This document shows positions 62,187-64,000 of a stretch of 64,000 bases of DNA, one piece after another. The position numbers and the translations under genes are program-made. Position 1 is the stretch's first letter. Each line of letters begins with the position of its first letter. Origin of the DNA: Afipia sp. GTDB lineage: Bacteria; Pseudomonadota; Alphaproteobacteria; Rhizobiales; Xanthobacteraceae. The notes under the pieces were generated by a model, which was not told the DNA's origin, made no database searches, and worked only from the letters and a program-made list of their open reading frames with translations. Where the stretch lies: contig JANINQ010000005.1 in NCBI GenBank assembly GCA_024508675.1, positions 434,001 to 498,000 on the forward strand. The letters run 5' to 3'.

Positions 62187-62942
62187 TCAGCGGCGGTACT
62201 TCGCGAGAGTCTGTTGTGCGGCTGTCTCCCGGCAATTATCGAGAAAAAGCCGGTTCGCCTCGAAGTCCATCGCTTCGGCGTCTTCCATCAAATAGTTCGA
62301 GAAAAAGCGCTTTGTCGCCCGCACGGCAGGGCGCGGCAGCTTGGCGACCTTCTCGGCAATCGCGAGCGCGGTCTCCAGCGCTTTCCCGTCGTCGCAGCAG
62401 TAATCGACGATGCCTATAGCGCGCGCCGCTTCACCATCCAGAGTTTCCAGACAAAAGCAGAGTTGCCTTGCCTTGACGAGACCGACGCGCGACACCAGCG
62501 ACTTGATGCCCCACGGCGTCAGCCAGCCATGGGGTACTTCCGGCAGGCTCCATTGCGAGCCGCGACCGGCGACAACAATGTCACAACTGGTCGCGAGCGT
62601 AAAACCGCCGCCCACAGCAAACATTTCGACAGCCGCGACAACCGGCGTCTCAAGGAACCCCATCAGCCGCCCGAGGTCCCCACACTCCTGCTCGAAGCGA
62701 CCCATAACCTCCAGATCGAGATTACCGATGAACTTGAGATCGCTTCCGGCGGAGAACCCCGGTGCTGCGCCCACCAGCACGATTGCGCCGATATTGTTGT
62801 CGCGATCGAGATTGAGCAGCGCGTCCTTCACACCATCGACCAACGCCTGATCCATGGCGTTACGGCGGGCCGAACGCAGCAACGTAACTACCGCTACCGC
62901 GCCGCGTCGTTCGATGCTGACGACTTTATCCGTGTCACTCAT
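62187..62942 (-). CDS. Enoyl-CoA hydratase/isomerase family protein
   Basis: A 251-residue crotonase-fold protein. The CoA/oxyanion motif is FSAGSDLKFIGNLD; VAAVEMFAVGGGFTLATSCD contains the second oxyanion Gly-Gly. The Glu pair of classic hydratases is replaced in part (VPHGWLTPWGIKSLVSRVG), so activity could be hydration, isomerisation or another crotonase reaction. It probably acts with the acyl-CoA dehydrogenase 35 bp further along the operon, and follows LivF by 27 bp. Confidence 0.88.
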   Translation of the reverse strand: MSDTDKVVSIERRGAVAVVTLLRSARRNAMDQALVDGVKDALLNLDRDNNIGAIVLVGAAPGFSAGSDLKFIGNLDLEVMGRFEQECGDLGRLMGFLETPVVAAVEMFAVGGGFTLATSCDIVVAGRGSQWSLPEVPHGWLTPWGIKSLVSRVGLVKARQLCFCLETLDGEAARAIGIVDYCCDDGKALETALAIAEKVAKLPRPAVRATKRFFSNYLMEDAEAMDFEANRLFLDNCRETAAQQTLAKYRR

Positions 62943-62969
62943 AATTTCACTTTCCGGGATGTGACGCGG

Positions 62970-63674
62970 TCACGTCCCGAGATACATCTGCTTGACTTCA
63001 GGAGTTTCCGAGAGCTGCCGGGCATCGCCATTCATCACAATGCTGCCCGACTGCAGAATGCAGGCCCGATCGGCGCAACCGAGCGCCATCATTGCATTCT
63101 GCTCTGCAAGCAGGATCGCGAGGCCTTCCCTTGCAAGATTCCTCACGATGACGCCGAGTTCCTCGATAATGATCGGTGCAAGACCGAGGGTCGGTTCATC
63201 CAGAAGCATGACTTTCGGCCGGGACATCAGGCCGCGACCAATGGCCAGCATCTGCTGTTCCCCACCGGACATCGAACCTGCGCGCTGGACCCGCCGCTCC
63301 CTCAGGCGCGGGAACATCGTGAAGATCCGTTCGAGATCGTCATCCACGTGGTCGCGATCGGCGCGATGATAAGCACCCATCAGGAGGTTCTCATGGACGG
63401 TAAGACGCGGAAAGATCTGGCGACCCTCCGGAACGAGCACGAGGCCCGATTGGACACGTTCGACCGTTGGAAGCTCGGACACATCCTTGCCGCCAAAGCC
63501 GATGCCCCCCGAGTCCGCCTTCTTCAATCCCGCAATGGTACGGAGAGTGGTCGACTTGCCAGCGGCGTTCGATCCAATCAGCGCTACCACTTCCCGCTCC
63601 TGAAGCGAGAAGCTGACATTTCTCAGGACTTTTTGCTTACCGTAGCTGACATTGAGTTGTGTGACTTCAAGCAT
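62970..63674 (-). CDS. livF: Branched-chain amino acid-type ABC transporter ATPase LivF
   Basis: A 234-residue HAAT-class ATPase. Walker A GSNAAGKST, signature SMSGGEQQMLAIGRGL, Walker B VMLLDEPTLGLAPIII and switch ILLAEQNAMMALGCADR (LivF-type Gln in place of His). Its start overlaps the LivG stop. The linkage to acyl-CoA enzymes rather than amino-acid genes suggests a carboxylic acid or aromatic acid as cargo, as often seen in this bacterial group. Confidence 0.93.
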   Translation of the reverse strand: MLEVTQLNVSYGKQKVLRNVSFSLQEREVVALIGSNAAGKSTTLRTIAGLKKADSGGIGFGGKDVSELPTVERVQSGLVLVPEGRQIFPRLTVHENLLMGAYHRADRDHVDDDLERIFTMFPRLRERRVQRAGSMSGGEQQMLAIGRGLMSRPKVMLLDEPTLGLAPIIIEELGVIVRNLAREGLAILLAEQNAMMALGCADRACILQSGSIVMNGDARQLSETPEVKQMYLGT

Positions 63675-64000
63675 GTTTCTTGCCCAGATAAGCGGTCACA
63701 ACCGCGTCGTTGGCGAGAACTTCGGCGGTGTTTCCGGAAGCGATGACAGCCCCGTGATGCAGGGCGATGGAGCGATCAGCAAGCCGCCCGAGGAAACCCA
63801 CCTTGTGATCGATGATGCACAGCGTCACGCCGTGCGTTTTAAGGTCACGCAGAACGGCATCGAGATTGGTGATCTCATCGTGACCGAGGCCTGATGCCGG
63901 TTCGTCAAGCAGCAATAGCTCGGGATCGCATACCATACCCATCGCCACGCCGAGCATCTTCTCGCCGCCGTAAGACAGCGATCCTGCTTCGTCGTTGCGA
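63667..64000 (-). CDS. livG: Branched-chain amino acid-type ABC transporter ATPase LivG, 5' end outside window
   Basis: The last 111 residues of an HAAT ATPase are visible; the frame is open at the right edge. The visible start reads SLSYGGEKMLGVAMGMV, an unusual signature motif (SYGGE instead of SYGQQ), then Walker B LLLLDEPASGLG and a switch IIDHKVGFL in place of the IEHDM usual in LivG. The catalytic Glu and the switch His are kept. It pairs with LivF; permeases and binding protein must lie beyond 64000. Confidence 0.85.
   Translation of the reverse strand, partial: RNDEAGSLSYGGEKMLGVAMGMVCDPELLLLDEPASGLGHDEITNLDAVLRDLKTHGVTLCIIDHKVGFLGRLADRSIALHHGAVIASGNTAEVLANDAVVTAYLGKKHA

Noticed and set aside
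62169-63746. 525-codon plus-strand frame opposite the hydratase and livF genes
   Set aside because: Both genes on the other strand have full sets of family motifs; the long open frame follows from their GC-rich third positions.
1-64000. CRISPR arrays, insertion sequences, integrase genes, attachment sites, rRNA
   Set aside because: Looked for direct repeats with regular spacing, transposase motifs and terminal inverted repeats; none was convincing, even around the decayed patch at 53.7-57 kb.

Overview
The window reads as chromosomal DNA of an alphaproteobacterium, most likely of the Bradyrhizobium/Afipia/Rhodopseudomonas group (Nitrobacteraceae). The grounds are family-level: an FNR protein of the CX2CX7C (FnrN/AadR) type, group III truncated haemoglobin beside an NsrR-like regulator, three SsuA-type binding proteins, a Urt-type ABC transporter with formamidase, and many FCD-GntR, IclR and LacI catabolic regulators. 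This placement is inference; no rRNA or other marker is present. No insertion sequence, tRNA or CRISPR array was seen.

Layout. 1-2.3 kb: 3' part of an FAD-linked oxidase and its LacI regulator. 2.4-9.2 kb: sulfonate-sulfur cluster (two SsuA, SsuD, SsuC, SsuB, flavin reductase; a third SsuA divergent). 9.2-12.4 kb: HU and Tex. 12.7-18.8 kb: one catabolic operon (GntR, dihydroxyacetophenone-dioxygenase-like cupin, SDR, NitT/TauT-type ABC transporter, small membrane protein). 19-21 kb: hybrid PAS kinase. 21.1-32.2 kb: fmdB-fmdA-urtEDCBA, divergent from a giant receptor in which an NCS1 permease is fused to a histidine kinase, and its LuxR-type response regulator. 32.6-38.8 kb: housekeeping and detoxification genes, ending in a PdxR-like MocR regulator divergent from a PNPOx-family gene with three AAAGTGG sites between them. 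38.8-43.7 kb: two Rieske proteins, two ACMSD-type amidohydrolases and a Bug binding protein, divergent from an IclR regulator.

43.8-48.3 kb is a lasso-peptide (RiPP) locus: exporter, RRE protein, protease, cyclase, and a 37-residue precursor on the minus strand with its own ribosome site and terminator, small enough to be missed by routine gene calling. 48.4-51 kb is a low-oxygen/NO block: FnrN with paired FNR boxes, a 34-residue membrane peptide under a well-spaced FNR class II promoter, group III haemoglobin and NsrR with an operator. 51.1-53.7 kb: succinate-semialdehyde dehydrogenase and a divergent IclR. 53.7-57 kb is a decayed patch: a porin lacking its N-terminus abutting a TPR regulator remnant with an in-frame amber stop, an HMG-CoA-lyase-family gene, and a frameshifted biotin-carrier remnant. 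57.2-60.1 kb: a tight set of membrane hydroxylase, two small membrane proteins, a DUF6166-like protein and a zinc alcohol dehydrogenase. 60-64 kb: GntR regulator, acyl-CoA dehydrogenase, enoyl-CoA hydratase, LivF and LivG (cut by the right edge).

The two most notable systems are the lasso locus, whose precursor lacks the usual leader Thr and has a single possible ring acceptor, and the permease-kinase receptor facing the amide/urea uptake operon.
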